From Nephrocerus scutellatus (lineage: Eukaryota > Arthropoda > Insecta > Diptera > Pipunculidae), in contig OX352763.1 of NCBI GenBank assembly GCA_947095585.1, positions 100,791,908 to 100,855,907 of the forward strand: a stretch of DNA of 64,000 nt, given 5' to 3'. The translations under genes were made by a program, and so were the position numbers. Below, one piece after another: positions 20,601-32,449 of this stretch. The notes beneath the pieces are model-generated. The model had not been told where the DNA came from. It did no database searches and worked only from the letters and a program-made list of their open reading frames with translations. Positions within the stretch are counted from its first letter, which is position 1, and each line of letters begins with the position of its first letter.

Positions 20601-22890
20601 AGGTGGCAAATACTTAAAGGAGTGATTCCTTGGTTAATTTCGTGAAAAATATCGTATGTTCAACCCCTGCGGTGTACGTAGTGTTTAAATGCGAAGAGAC
20701 GTACTTTTGCTATTACATCACTTCACACCCTGTTACTCTTCACCGTTTCTAGTTTCAAGTTCACTGTTGGTCATATTACGATCTCATAATACCATCTCTC
20801 GAGATATAATTGATAAGGACAAATTGCTTTGGGCACTACATAGCTTCAAACAATATAAATCTGCAGGACCAGACGGCATAATTCCAGCCGATCTGCAAAG
20901 GACTTCGGACTTTATACTTCCTTTGCTTGAGACAATCTTCACAAGGAATACTCAATGGTGGTTTTCCTGGACATAGAAGGCGCTTTTAACAACGTCAAAA
21001 TATCTGCGATCACGGATACGCTGACGAATTTGGGGGTGAACGACTTACTGGGTGAACTGATTGATCTTCTACTCACAAGTAGGATCATAAATTCAAGACT
21101 TGGTATGTGGTCTGCCAAAATATTTGTCAGCAGAGGCACTCCGCAAGGATTTGTCCTATCCCCACTTCTTTGGAACCTGGCGGTGAATGAGCTGCTGGTT
21201 CGCCTGAGGGGGGATGGCTGCGTATTGATCGCCTATGCGGACGACGTTGCCATAGCCGTCTCAGGAAAGCACCCACACACCTTGAAAGAACTTCTGCAGA
21301 ATGCTATAAATAAGCTAATAAGCTGGGCAGATCATTGTGGTCTAGGGGTAAACCCCCAAAAAACCGAACTTGTCCTCTTTACGAGGAAGTACAAAATCCC
21401 ACTCGTCAATCCTCCGTCCATCAAAGGTACAAGCTTGACAGCTCTCTCTCACTCAACTCTCTCTGCTGCACTGGACATTCTGCTCAACCTTGCTCCACTC
21501 GACATCTACCGTAAAGCCACAGTGCCACTGTGCAAAAGCAAAAAAGCCATAGGAAGTAAATGGGGTTTTTAACCGCATAGCACTCATTGGCTGTACACAG
21601 CAGTAGTCAGACCTTTGCTGCTATACGGTGTGGCTGTTTGGTGGACTGCATTAGATAAAAGGATCAATCGCGACAAACTAAGCAAAGTCCAAAGATCAGC
21701 TTGTCTTTGTGTGAACGGAGCGGTTCGTACAACTCTCTCTGCTGCACTGGACATTCTGTTCAACCTTGCTTCACTCGACATCTTCGGCAGACAACTGGCT
21801 GCAAGCACGGCTACTCGCCTCAGAGCAATCTCTAAGTGGACCGTGAATGATTTCGGCCACTTTACTGTCCTGAATTCAGTCAGGACCCCACTTGTCAACT
21901 TAGACTACACCATTCCGCAGCTCCACTTCTACAAAAACTTCCAGGTTACCATCCCCTCCAGGTCTTCTTGGGAGGAAAATGAAGGAATTCATTTCTTCAC
22001 AGACGGGTAGAAAACTGATGAAGGGGTTGCCGGAGGTGTCTTTTCAAAAAAACTAAATCTAAGTCTCTCCAGCGGAAATCATGGCTATTAAGAAAGCATT
22101 GTCTTGGCTGAAGAGTAATGTCATATCTGTTAATGATATTCACATTTTCTCGGATAGCCAGGCCACGCTAAAGTCCATGGAATCGTTCTCCACAAAATTC
22201 CATTCCGGTCCGAAATTGCCGATCGTCTGTTGAGGAGATGGCAGAGCATTTCAACATTCACCTGTGCTGGGTGCCAAGGCACAGAGACATTCCCGGTAAT
22301 TGTATGGCTGATGAACTCGCCAAACATGGAACTACACTACACCTGTTGCCTAAATATGATTCACTAGGCATGCCGATCGCTACGAGCAAACTCATGTTTA
22401 AACGGGATGCTATAGTAAAAACTAATTATAGATGGTCAAACGGTACAACTTGCATAGCAACGAAGCAGATCTGGACCAAGCTAGATCCGAAACGCTCCGA
22501 GTGTTTGATCTCTCTAAAAAAGACTGCACATTAGTGCCATTATAGATATCATAACTGGACACTGTCTCATGGGCAAGCATGCAGAAGGACTAGGAGAAGC
22601 TGCATGGATGAGGAGGAGGAGGAAACCACTCTCCATCTACTTTGTACTTGTTAACCCTAACAAATAGGCGGAAACTCTATCTGGGAGCGTTCTTTTTCAA
22701 CTATTACAACAATCTAACCCAAATTGACATTAATAGTCTATTGCGCTTCATACGAAGCTCCAAGTGGTTCAACGAGTAGGCGTGGGGTTTTCTAGATCCT
22801 TGTGGTATCACAACGGACCTTCTTGGTATAAGTGCGTGGGTTTCGACTGACGGCCACTTCAACCTAACCAAACCTAATCCTCTAGAGAAA
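20601..22890 (+). pseudogene. LINE with RT and RNase H (I/LOA-like), decayed
   Basis: RT begins near 20820 (DKLLWALHSFKQYKSAGPDG), then after a deletion VVFLDIEGAFNNVK (20955), GTPQGFVLSPLLWNL (21130) and the catalytic YADD (21235, LIAYADDVAIAVSG). The thumb and linker cover 21300-21900 (NPQKTELVLFTR; VVRPLLLYGVAVWW). An RNase H domain follows: HFFTDG at 21995-22010 and CWVPRHRDIPGNCMADELA at 22264-22320. A Cys-rich end and the final WFNE stop lie at about 22550-22780. The tail CCTAACCAAACCTAATC is at 22863-22879. RNase H downstream of RT points to the I or LOA groups. Several stops break it. The 21430-21515 segment is out of place (see findings). Endonuclease is absent. Confidence 0.8.
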
Positions 22891-23049
22891 ATTTATTTAT
22901 TTCAGCGACCCCAAAAACTATGGGAGCTACAATAACATCAGTTTTTCTAGATTATTTTTGAATATATTTCCCTCCATACCAGCATTAATAGAGATGATAG
23001 TGGTGTATTTTAAGTAATATGTGTACCAACTAACAAGTTTAGTTAAAAT

Positions 23050-23180
23050 TAAGCAAGACGTTGCACAGTTATGCTAGAACAGAAATACATATATCCATTT
23101 ATATATAGATACTCATATAGAAATTATTCCAAAAATACTTTGGTCTGCTGCAAGAATGTTATCAGCAAGACCGCACGTAG
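23050..23180. mobile_element. hAT-MITE remnant, right piece
   Basis: ATGCTAGAACAGAAATACAT, then CCAAAAATACTTTGGTCTGC and GCAAGACCGCA, match 9600-9690 of the hAT MITE. With 20365-20600 it shows one older MITE copy split by the RNase H LINE. Bases 22891-23049 between are unassigned. Confidence 0.6.
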
Positions 23181-23199
23181 CGCCATCCAGTTGAAACCA

Positions 23200-23570
23200 C
23201 AGCTTGGCCGGATCAATGTCATGTAACGATCTCCATTGACTGCAACGCGAACTCTGGCTTCATTTTAAAGTAATAAGGTCCGATGATGCCACCATCGTGT
23301 AAACCACACCAAACGGTATATTGTTCTGAACGTAATTGAGTCTGTATGGTCTCTTGTGGATTTGTCTCTCGCCTCTCTTCATATGCGGCAATTAACAAAC
23401 CCTTTAAGCCAAAAATAATCCCCATCGCTAAACACAATTTTCCTGTTAAACAACGGGTCAGTTTCCATACATATTTGCAAAAGCACAGTGATAACAAATA
23501 CTAACAGTAAGCTTAGTATGACAGCTTGTTTGATAGTTAAATTTAAATAACAAAAAACACCATTCATGTT
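23200..23570 (-). pseudogene. Tc1/mariner-superfamily transposase fragment in P450 gene C intron 1
   Basis: Minus strand: FSDGDYFWLKGFVNCRIW in one frame, then ERRETNPQETIQTQ and VWCGLHDGGIIGPYYFK in another. This covers the second catalytic Asp region of a mariner-like transposase. It corresponds to 1-336 before copy A. Dead fragment. Bases 23570-23906 continue as ordinary intron shared with copy A. Confidence 0.65.
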
Positions 23571-23906
23571 GAGATTTTCTCTACTAAATCAAAACGTGTC
23601 TTGCCCGTTACAATTTTTAGACGGCATGCACTCAACTTAAAGTTTGTTATGAGTTAATTTGTCCTACAACGCAAGCTCCAATAATTTGGCTCGAATTTTA
23701 AAATTGCAATATTCGCTATTTGCGTACAGTTTAGCCATTTATTGTCTGTAACATCCTCAGTCCTCCAAAGATGAAATAAAATGACACAACAATCCGTAAC
23801 TGTCTTAATGCCAGGGAAAGCTTATGGACGCGGCTTACGCACGCAACTGTAAACCACTGCTGCTAGAAAATTTGGCCTGATTTCGTTTCTTTGTTTTTTT
23901 TTACAG

Positions 23907-25656
23907 ACATACTTGGTGTTTTTATCAACGTTCGAAAGAAATACGGAGCAACATTTGTCTCATGGCTCGGGCCATATCCCGTACTGATAATATCAGAACC
24001 ACAAATGGCTCAGGAAATTCTATCATCTCCCGTTTGTATAAACAAATCTATCCCTTACAATGTCATCACGGACATCACTGGCAACGGTCTCTTCAGTATG
24101 GATAGTGAGTTATCAGTCCTTTTAACCTCTAAATGTTCCATCTACAAATATTGCAATTGTTTAATTATAGATCCCCAGTGGAGAGAGCATAGGAAACTTC
24201 TGAATCCTGCGTTCAGTCACAGAGTACTCATGAGTTTCCTACCAACATTCAACCAAGCAGCGAATACCTTAAAATTGACAATTGATGAACTTGTCGGTAT
24301 AGGTGAAGTGGATTTGACAATGATCTTGCGAAAATGCACACTAAATGTTGCGGCGGGTAAGTGGGAGTTTGTATACTTCCTTAGACTGTTAGTAAGGTGT
24401 AGGGATTTTCCGGCTTACAGAAACGACAATGGGTAAACAAATGACAAATTCCAACGAGAATGATCGAGGGAGTTTGCTGCACTCCTATAATTGGTAAGAA
24501 CATATTTCAGGGTTACCGTCAGCACAACTGTAACGCATTAAATGTTCTTCTTAACATGGCAGTCTCTTGAAATCAGGGATGGAACTAATCTTCTCACCAT
24601 GGTTACAATGTAAATTGACTCAACGTTTATACAGCAACTACGACCGCTATTCAAAATCGAAGGCTCAAATTCGTAACTTTATTCAAAATGTAAGTTGTAA
24701 GAAATTTAAGAGCTTCACTGTGAATGTTTAATCGATCGATTCTACTCCTCTAGCTTATCCGCGAAAAACTCTCACAGCAGAACAATTCAGTCAGTAAAAA
24801 GGAATTCAGTGCAGATGCTACAAGCGACGATACTAACATCCAAAAGAACAAGAACATATTTGTCGATCAGGCCATTGACTTGGCCAAAAGAGGTAATTTT
24901 ACATGGCAAGATGTCCAAAATCAATCAAATGTGATTGTGTTTGGGGTAAGTACATAACTTATATTATTCTGTATTTGTTGGGCTTATTCAACGCCATTCT
25001 CAGGCCTTCGAGACAACAGCAAACACTATTTTCTGCACATTAATGATGCTCGCGATGTTCCCAAAATATCAAGAGAGGGTTTTCGAAGAATTGAGTGCAC
25101 TTCTCCCAAACGAAGATGACGATGTCAGCTACGAAGACATCCAGAAAATGATCTACATGGATATGGTGATTAATGAAACAATGCGAGTTATGGCACCCGT
25201 TCCGTTGGTGGCTCGCCATACATCATCTGATGTTCGACTTTCCAATGGTATCGTCCTGCCGAAAGGACTCCAAATCGCTATCGATATTTTCAGTATGCAT
25301 CGAGCGGAAGAATATTGGGGATCCGAAGCAACCACCTTCAACCCGAATAATTTTTTGCCAGACAATATGGCCGGAAAGCATCCATACACATTTATTCCGT
25401 TTACCAAGGGAATTCGCAATTGCATAGGTTAGTTCGTTCCAATTACATATTTATTCAATTTTTAATTTTTGCCTTTAACTTTTTCATGATAGGTTGGCGT
25501 TATGGCTTGATCTCAACGAAAGTAATGTTAGGCAAACTTTTGCGCCGTTTCCGGTTTAGCACGCAATTTAAGTTTCAAGATCTCCACTTTGTTGAAGATT
25601 TTTCAATCAAACTGAAAGTGGTTCCATTGCTGGAGATTCACAAGAGGAACTGCTGA
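23907..25656 (+). CDS. Cytochrome P450, CYP4 clan, gene C exons 2-8 (intact)
   Basis: ER-anchored heme-thiolate monooxygenase. Exons: 23907-24104, 24171-24356, 24421-24493, 24563-24689, 24754-24945, 25004-25427, 25493-25656; all GT/AG, all phases agree, no stop before TGA 25654-25656. With exon 1 (14020-14173) the protein is 505 residues. Key residues: W121 and R125 (C helix, WREHR), I-helix GAFETT (310-315), ExxR E368-R371, heme loop FTKGIRNCIG (443-452) with ligand Cys450. The segment DLAKRGNFTWQDVQNQ before the I helix and GWRYGLISTK after the heme loop recall fly CYP313-type enzymes; substrate unknown. This copy keeps WREHR and lacks the copy B frameshift, so it is the best candidate for a working gene. 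A second AATAAA-bearing 3' UTR follows (25657-25900). Confidence 0.9.
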
Positions 25657-25900
25657 GACGAACATCTCTCGTTGAAAAAGCTTTTAGTTAGATTGGAAAT
25701 TCGAATTGAATATAATTGAACGTAGTTTGAAAATATTTATTGCAATTTTTTATTACATACGAGATGATATTAGTATTATTTTTAATAAAATGCCAACTCT
25801 CTGAACTAAATGTGATGTCAGTTGAATTTCAACGAGCCACGCATGTACCGGCGATTAGAAATCGAAATAAGAAAATAAAATTGAATGGTCTGCAAAAACA
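25657..25900 (+). promoter_or_regulatory. 3' UTR of P450 gene C with polyadenylation signal
   Basis: Homologous to 2512-2749, with AATAAA at about 25783-25788 (TTTTTAATAAAATGCC). It runs into the AAAC tract. Confidence 0.5.
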
Positions 25901-27060
25901 ACAAACAAACAAACAAACAAACAAACAAACAAACAAACAAACAAACAAACAAACAAACAAACAAACAAACAAACAAACAAACAAACAAACAAACAAACAA
26001 ACAAACAAACAAACAAACAAACAAACAAACAAACAAACAAACAAACAAACAAACAAACAAACAAACAAACAAACAAACAAACAAACAAACAAACAAACAA
26101 ACAAACAAACAAACAAATAAACAAACAAACAAACAAACAAACAAACAAACAAACAAACAAACAAACAAACAAACAAACAAGCAAACAAGCAAACAAACAA
26201 ACAAACAAACAAACAAACAAACAAACAAACAAACAAACAAACAAACAAACAAACAAACAAACAAACAAACAAACAAACAAACAAACAAACAAACAAACAA
26301 ACAAACAAACAAACAAACAAACAAACAAACAAACAAACAAACAAACAAACAAACAAACAAACAAACAAACAAACAAACAAACAAACAAACAAACAAACAA
26401 ACAAACAAACAAACAAACAAACAAACAAACAAACAAACAAACAAACAAACAAACAAACAAACAAACAAACAAACAAACAAACAAACAAACAAACAAACAA
26501 ACAAACAAACAAACAAACAAACAAACAAACAAACAAACAAACAAACAAACAAACAAACAAACAAACAAACAAACAAACAAACAAACAAACAAACAAACAA
26601 ACAAACAAACAAACAAACAAACAAACAAACAAACAAACAAACAAACAAACAAACAAACAAACAAACAAACAAACAAACAAACAAACAAACAAACAAACAA
26701 ACAAACAAACAAACAAACAAACAAACAAACAAACAAACAAACAAACAAACAAACAAACAAACAAACAAACAAACAAACAAACAAACAAACAAACAAACAA
26801 ACAAACAAACAAACAAACAAACAAACAAACAAACAAACAAACAAACAAACAAACAAACAAACAAACAAACAAACAAACAAACAAACAAACAAACAAACAA
26901 ACAAACAAACAAACAAACAAACAAACAAACAAACAAACAAACAAACAAACAAACAAACAAACAAACAAACAAACAAACAAACAAACAAACAAACAAACAA
27001 ACAAACAAACAAACAAACAAACAAACAAACAAACAAACAAACAAACAAACAAACAAACAA
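25901..27060. repeat. (AAAC)n microsatellite, about 290 units
   Basis: 1160 bp of AAAC, interrupted only by CAAATAAAC near 26115 and two CAAG variants near 26180-26190. Same position relative to the gene as in copies A and B. Confidence 0.98.
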
Positions 27061-27700
27061 GTACATCCGGACGCGGAGTCAATAAAGAGAATTCAAAAAG
27101 GTTTCACATTATCGTTCCTACTCTGTATGCCAAAGTCATCCGTTGCTGTCATTTATCTTTGTATGTATCTGCATAGCTCAATAAAAAATTTTAACTCCTG
27201 CTGTAGTCTGAAAGATCGTTGGATTGCAGTTGCAGCATGCTCATTAAAAAAATGAAAGAAGACATTAAATATTTATGTATATATGAACGACTACTTGTTC
27301 ATAATTTTAATACATAGATGTACTAACCATATATTGACGATCGATGCTCTTCTGTAAAAACGTTAACTGATTATAATTAGACAGTCGGCGCATGCGCACA
27401 TTCGCCTTGTCACGACTTCGGCTCATTTTATGTTTAAGCTTTAGGATTGACATAAAAACACATAAATCATAGAGCAACCAATAAGAAAATATGATGTTAT
27501 TATACCTTATACCCAAGAGCAGTGATCAATGGCGTCCACTGATGATAGTAAAAGTTGGGTCAAATATGTCGAAGAAGTCGTAACAACAAGTGAACCAAAG
27601 GATGTGCGCTATTTGTTTAAAATATTAGTAGTGACTCACAACATCACCCGTTGACTTAGAGCCGCGCCTATTGTAAACAAAACAAATACTCTGAAAGACA
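27061..27700. other. Unassigned sequence after P450 gene C
   Basis: AT-rich. Not shared with the sequence behind copies A or B, so the duplicated unit ends inside the microsatellite. No gene-like frame or TE motif recognised. Confidence 0.3.
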
Positions 27701-27905
27701 AATCATATTTGATTCGGTCGTGTCCTTCCGCAGAAAAATATCTCTACCAGTCCCAATTTCAAGCCCATGGCATCCAGTATGGTATTTCTAAACTCTGGGC
27801 ATTCTGGTCTATGCTTTGGCTTGTGCAACCTGCCATAAATCCAACCACAAAGGCATTCCAAACAAAATCCTCTTCCCTTATGCGAGCTGGATGTACTGTT
27901 CACGG
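27701..27905 (-). pseudogene. RTE-like LINE 3' end, short fragment
   Basis: The plus-strand string ATCTCTACCAGTCCCAATTT, then AGCCCATGGCATCCAG and CTCTGGGCATTCTGGTCTAT, is a diverged form of the LINE 3' end at 48410-48490. Only about 200 bp remain. Confidence 0.5.
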
Positions 27906-28317
27906 GGGCATACCGAGCTTAATTATCTTTAAGATTGTAATGTACAAATCGCGGGTGTTATACTTGCGGTGTTAGGCAGTAGGTGTTGGATGCTACCTAG
28001 GTTGAGGAGCGGGGCTGTCAGCGGGGTGCACGCCTAGCGTTGCGCTTGCCAGCTCGCCGGTTAAGGGGGGGGGGTCCTTGCCTTCAGCCCGCTCGACCGC
28101 CATTACAAAAAAAAATTTTGCGTGCACATTAGGGGTTAGTAACGATAGAAAAAGACGGTGACAAGAAATTTTGGGGTCGGGAAAGTGGCTTCTAGCCATG
28201 GAATCCATCGAACCCTTCCGAGTTCCGCCTGGGTAGACTTCATACTACTTCTCTATTCCGAAAAAGAAAACATCGTTTCTTTTCTATTTTCAAAATAATA
28301 TCAGATTTTTATTTAAC
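27906..28317. other. GC-rich unassigned sequence
   Basis: 27995-28120 is unusually GC-rich (GCGGGGTGCACGCC, a G9 run at 28065-28073) against the AT-rich surroundings. No motif or frame recognised. Confidence 0.3.
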
Positions 28318-29160
28318 ATTTTAGGCGAATGATAGGTATATATATATATATATAGGACAACAATATCTATATATGGTTACTTCTTACCAAGGACATACAT
28401 AACCATCATTATATTAATAGGAAAGTTAAGTAAAAGCATATACTAGATCTAGTCTTTTATAGACAAAAAAAAATTCCAATAAATAATCTTAACAAAAGTT
28501 TAGTCAAGGGTCATTTTATTAACAAAAGTAAATTCAGCAAATAATATTACGATGTTGGAATCTATCATATATATATATAATATATATTTAAATGACATAA
28601 AGATGTTTTGTTGTGGAGATCTTGATTATCTCTGAACAAGTATATTTAACCATCATTAGATTAATAGGAAAGTTAACTAAAAGCATATTCTAGATCTAGT
28701 CTTTTATAGACAAAAAAAAATTCCAATAAATAATCTTAACAAAAGTTTATTTAGGGTTCATTTTATTAACAAAAGTAAATTCAGAAAATAATATTACGAT
28801 GTTGGAATCTATCAAACATCTTATATATATACGAGAACCTAGCAAGTATTCTTATATACACCTATGTGTATATAAACGACATTAAAAATGCTTTGTTGCG
28901 TAGATATATTGGTTATCTCTGAACCAGTACATGTAAATATCATTATATTAATAGGAAGGTAAAAAAAAAACATATTCTAGATCTAGTCTCTTATAGACAA
29001 AAAAAAATTCCAATAAATAATCTTAACAAAAGTTTATTTAGGGGTCATTTTATTAACCAAAGAAAATTCATCAAATCATATCGCGGGGTTGGAATCTATC
29101 AAACTTTATATATATATGCGAGAACCTAGCAAGTCTTCCTATATATATATAATAAAGTTA
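28318..29160. repeat. Tandem repeat, about three units of 245-285 bp
   Basis: AATAGGAAAGTTAAGTAAAA recurs at about 28418, 28664 and 28949 in variants. Each is followed by CTAGATCTAGTCTTTTATAG, AAAATTCCAATAAATAATCT and a GTTGGAATCTATCA block with (TA)n of differing length. Confidence 0.85.
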
Positions 29161-29754
29161 GTATAAACAAAGATACCGGACTTGTAAATCCTTGTTGTAG
29201 AAAGGTATCGAGTATACCTTCACCGAAATACATTTTCAATAGGTGAAAAAAAATAAATACATATAAATGTCGAAAGTAATTATCACGGGAGAGCAAGCGT
29301 AATTAACGTTTGATGTTAGGGCTTTTCAAGCAAGCCATATCATCAAAAGACAACGCCAATCAAGAAAAAAAAAATTAGTTAAATGGAACATGAAGGTAAG
29401 TACTTACGTAGTTTTAAAATATTCCTGCATCTCCACCGGCAGCGCTGTCGACGAACATGGGAAGTTGTGGCGAACTGTAATTTGTAATTTGGATTAGAAA
29501 ATATATAAAAAAAACACTTTCTCTCCTTGCAGGTCCCGTTCCCCGCTCCAAAAAAAAGGAATGGTTTGATGTATTTTCTGGATGGGGCTTTCCCCTTTTT
29601 ATTTATTTTTCTTTGGATCACCTGAGGGGTGGCTAAATTTTGAATTCGGTCGTGAATTTATCGAAAAAAAACGAATTCTGTAAAGGCTATCTTGTTACAC
29701 TTGTTGCTGCTGCGAAGCGGCGTACGGCTGGCCGGCGAGAAGGTAGTACAGGTG
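29161..29754. other. Unassigned intergenic sequence
   Basis: AT-rich; no gene-like frame, TE motif or array recognised. Confidence 0.25.
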
Positions 29755-30070
29755 ATGCTGAATTAGGTTGGTGCTGCTGCACTGCCGCTGCACGGCTGCT
29801 GATGGTGGTGTTTGGCCACTGGCTTAAATGGGTTGGTGCTGCTGCACGGCAGCTGCACGGCTGCTGATGGTGGTGTTTGGCCACTGGCTTAAATGGGTTG
29901 GTGCTGCTGCACGGCAGCTGCACGGCTGCTGATGGTGGTGTTTGGCCACTGGCTTAAATGGGTGGTGCTGCTGCACTGTCGTTGCACGGCTGCTGATGAT
30001 GGTGTTTGGCCACTGGCTTAAATGGGTGGTGCTGCTGCACGGCAGCTGCACGGCTGCTGGTTCGTCACTC
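29755..30070. repeat. Minisatellite of ~62-66 bp, about five units
   Basis: The unit contains GGTGGTGTTTGGCCACTGGC, TTAAATGGGTTGGTGCTGCT and GCACGGCAGCTGCACGGCTG. Units start near 29766, 29831, 29895, 29959 and 30021, the last truncated. It is GC-rich, with ACGGCAGCTGCACG partly palindromic. Open frames across it on both strands are repeat artefacts. Confidence 0.85.
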
Positions 30071-31000
30071 CTTACAAGACCGATGCACGCACCAAAGCAA
30101 TGCAACTTCCGGATTTTTTTCTTGATACTTGGAGGAGAAATTTCGAGTGATTGATTAAAACAAGAAACAGCTGCATTTAGTTTTTCTTTTGCTCGTTGAT
30201 TCTTATGGGGTTTTGTTGCAGACTAGACTATGACAACAGCAACAATCTCTAATAACTTAAAAATAATTTGTTATTTTTTTTTTTAAATAATTTATTCAAC
30301 ATTCAAATAGCCAAGTTTAATTTAGCATGGATTAACTTTAATTGGACACAAATTAAAAAAAATCACAATCTGGACTTTTTATACGCGTGGTAACTATCAA
30401 TCAAAAAAATACAGTTTTTCCTTTGGGATTCGCTTTCAATTGGAAAGAAATCGACTAAGTCCGAATTTTGGTTCCACAAACCTTTCGTAGGCTCACATTA
30501 GACTCGCGGAGGCGCAGCTTATCGAGCTCAATTGAAAATGCGAGCAAAAGGAACGAATCGAGCAAAACGAACGCAAACTGGGCGATGGCAAAATTATCTA
30601 TTTTTTTTTTTTCTTGCTTGTCTCGCGTTTTAAGAATTTCTTTCTTTCTTCCCTGAACAGAACAGCGATTCCGAACAATCTACCACTTTAACTTGTACAG
30701 ATATTTGTAATCATTGATTCACTTCTGCCGTTTATTAACTATTCTTTTGAATACCGTTTTGAAAATCGAATTTAATTTATATTATTATTATTGCATTTTA
30801 ATTTTTACAGATGTCTGATAAAACAAAAGAAAATCACACTTTTCACAATTCCCCACACAGAAACGAGCAGACAGCACGTCCCCGGTCAACAAGTAAAACA
30901 CAACTCGTCGTTACACTCTATGTTCTTCTCTCAGTATGCTTTTTCCAGACGCATACCCAACCTGTTCGCTGCAACGGCGAGACAGTTACCAATGTGTCTG
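30071..31000. other. Unassigned intergenic sequence
   Basis: No convincing gene. Short frames at 30468-30656 and 30791-31051 lack recognisable motifs. Confidence 0.25.
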
Positions 31001-31445
31001 AAGGGGATGGGGAGTGACGCCACCAACCCAAAGCGAAAAGAATATGTATAAATTTTGTTTGTTTATAGGTATTATTTTGTGCATACAACAATATTATATA
31101 GGAAAACGATTGATATCGCCCGATTGTACGAAATGGACGATAATGCGAAAAAGTGGGATGGGGAGTGACGCCACCAAACCAAAGCGAACGAAATATAATA
31201 TGTATACTAACATTACAATATTACAATTAATATCGCCTGATTTCATGAAATAGACGATAATACGTGAAAGTGGGATGGGGAGTGACGCCACCAAACCAAA
31301 GCGAAAGAAATATAATATGTATACTAATATTGCGCATACAACATTATTATATATGGAAACAATTAATATCGCCTGATTTCATGAAATAGACGATAATACG
31401 TGAAAGTGGGATGGGGAGTGACGCCACCAACCCAAAGGGAAATAA
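31001..31445. repeat. Tandem repeat of ~120-145 bp, four units
   Basis: ATGGGGAGTGACGCCACCAA recurs at about 31007, 31151, 31275 and 31410. Each is followed by CCAAAGCGAA-type sequence, ATATGTATA and a TCGCCTGATTTCATGAAATA block. Confidence 0.85.
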
Positions 31446-31659
31446 ATATATGTAATTTACATGTACGATATTATCATACATAAATATGATGATTTATGCC
31501 ATCCGAATAGGGTTGCCAGGGGTTTCCCAAAAAAAATTATAACCCAAAAGTGTCCGCTACAAGATGTCAACATCGCGGTAGATCTATAAAATCTCCGGAA
31601 TCGTCTTTCCTCACATACAATTTAACGCTAACTAAGTCTATGTCTATGTACAGAGTAAG

Positions 31660-31960
31660 CGTTGGTAGCCAGTTCTTAAAAAATCTACTTATTGGTACCA
31701 AAAGAGACCTCTCTGGACTTTGGGGTTCTGAAGATAAACCTGCACGAGCCCTAGAGGTTATGCCTTACCTTCTTCCGGTTGATATATACGGTAGGCAGAG
31801 AGCGGTCAAAGGGGCTATACAGCTCTCAGGAGTTAATCAGTGGAAATGTCTTAAGTCGAAACACTCGACGATTAACAAATAGCTTAAGAAAGAACTGGCA
31901 AATCGAGACTATACATTACCTATCTTATGCTTCTATAAGGTGTTCCACAGATCGCTGAAC
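31660..31960 (+). pseudogene. LINE fragment, RT C-terminal linker (I/LOA-like)
   Basis: RALEVMPYLLPVDIYGRQRA followed by KGAIQLSGVNQWKC resembles the ALEVLLNLLPLDIxxRxxAA block between RT thumb and RNase H, seen also at 21730 and on the minus strand near 60960. About 300 bp, with no other domain. Confidence 0.5.
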
Positions 31961-32449
31961 TTGTAACGAAGTAATTTGATAAACTCAAACACTTCATCAC
32001 ACACCGTACAACTAACACGGCAATACAAGCAATTTGGGCGATCAATGGCACAATAGCCCATTCGATTAAGCTTTGGACTACCTAGCGGCCGTCGCACCGA
32101 ATCACAAGTTCGAATCCCCAGCGGGAATAAAACTTTTTTTAAGAGAAAATGCATGGAAAAGTTGAAATAAAACCACCGATTAGTGCTCTGATTTTTATAG
32201 GGCACAGTGGTCGCATGCATAAGACCACCGACTACAGTCGGAACGTCCGTCCGAAGATAGGTTCAAGCCACCCACAAGGGGATTTGTTTTTACAATAAAA
32301 CAAAAAAGGAACCATACGCCGTGCAGTATCAATGGGAACTATAATTGTATTAAGAGCTTGGAGCATTACATAATATTAGGTGGAGTATTACACCGTATTC
32401 GGTGAAGCAATACTCCATATTGTGAGGAGCGATACTGGCTAAGGTACTT
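31961..32449. other. Repeat-derived sequence with LTR-like and tRNA-like words
   Basis: TTGTAACGAAGTAATTTG at 31960 resembles the LTR start at 32450. Two B-box-like words, AGTTCGAATCCCC (32108) and AGGTTCAAGCCACCC (32261), occur without a convincing tRNA fold. No gene. Confidence 0.3.

Larger units (their letters stand above)
14174..23906 (+). other. Proposed 9.7-kb intron 1 of P450 gene C, filled with TEs
   Basis: Donor GTAAGC at 14174 and acceptor TTTTTTTTTACAG at 23906. It contains satellite elements S1 and S2, a piggyBac pseudogene, an RTE-like LINE, a split hAT remnant, an RNase H LINE and a mariner fragment, all listed separately. Bases 14174-14535 are AT-rich without features apart from two CACCCGGGTGA-like words at 14310 and 14512. 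Confidence 0.55.

Noticed and set aside
25818..27255. Long open frames of (KQTN)n or (FVCL)n over the tetranucleotide tracts, up to 456 codons
   Set aside because: A 4-bp repeat without stops is open in all frames; no codon-level selection or start context supports a protein. The same applies at 2541-2999 and 3315-4307.
27993..28208. Coding exon in the GC-rich block
   Set aside because: Open frame of 71 residues with no motif, and the G-run is of low complexity.
32095..32290. Two tRNA-like B boxes
   Set aside because: No A box at proper distance and no cloverleaf; left as unassigned.
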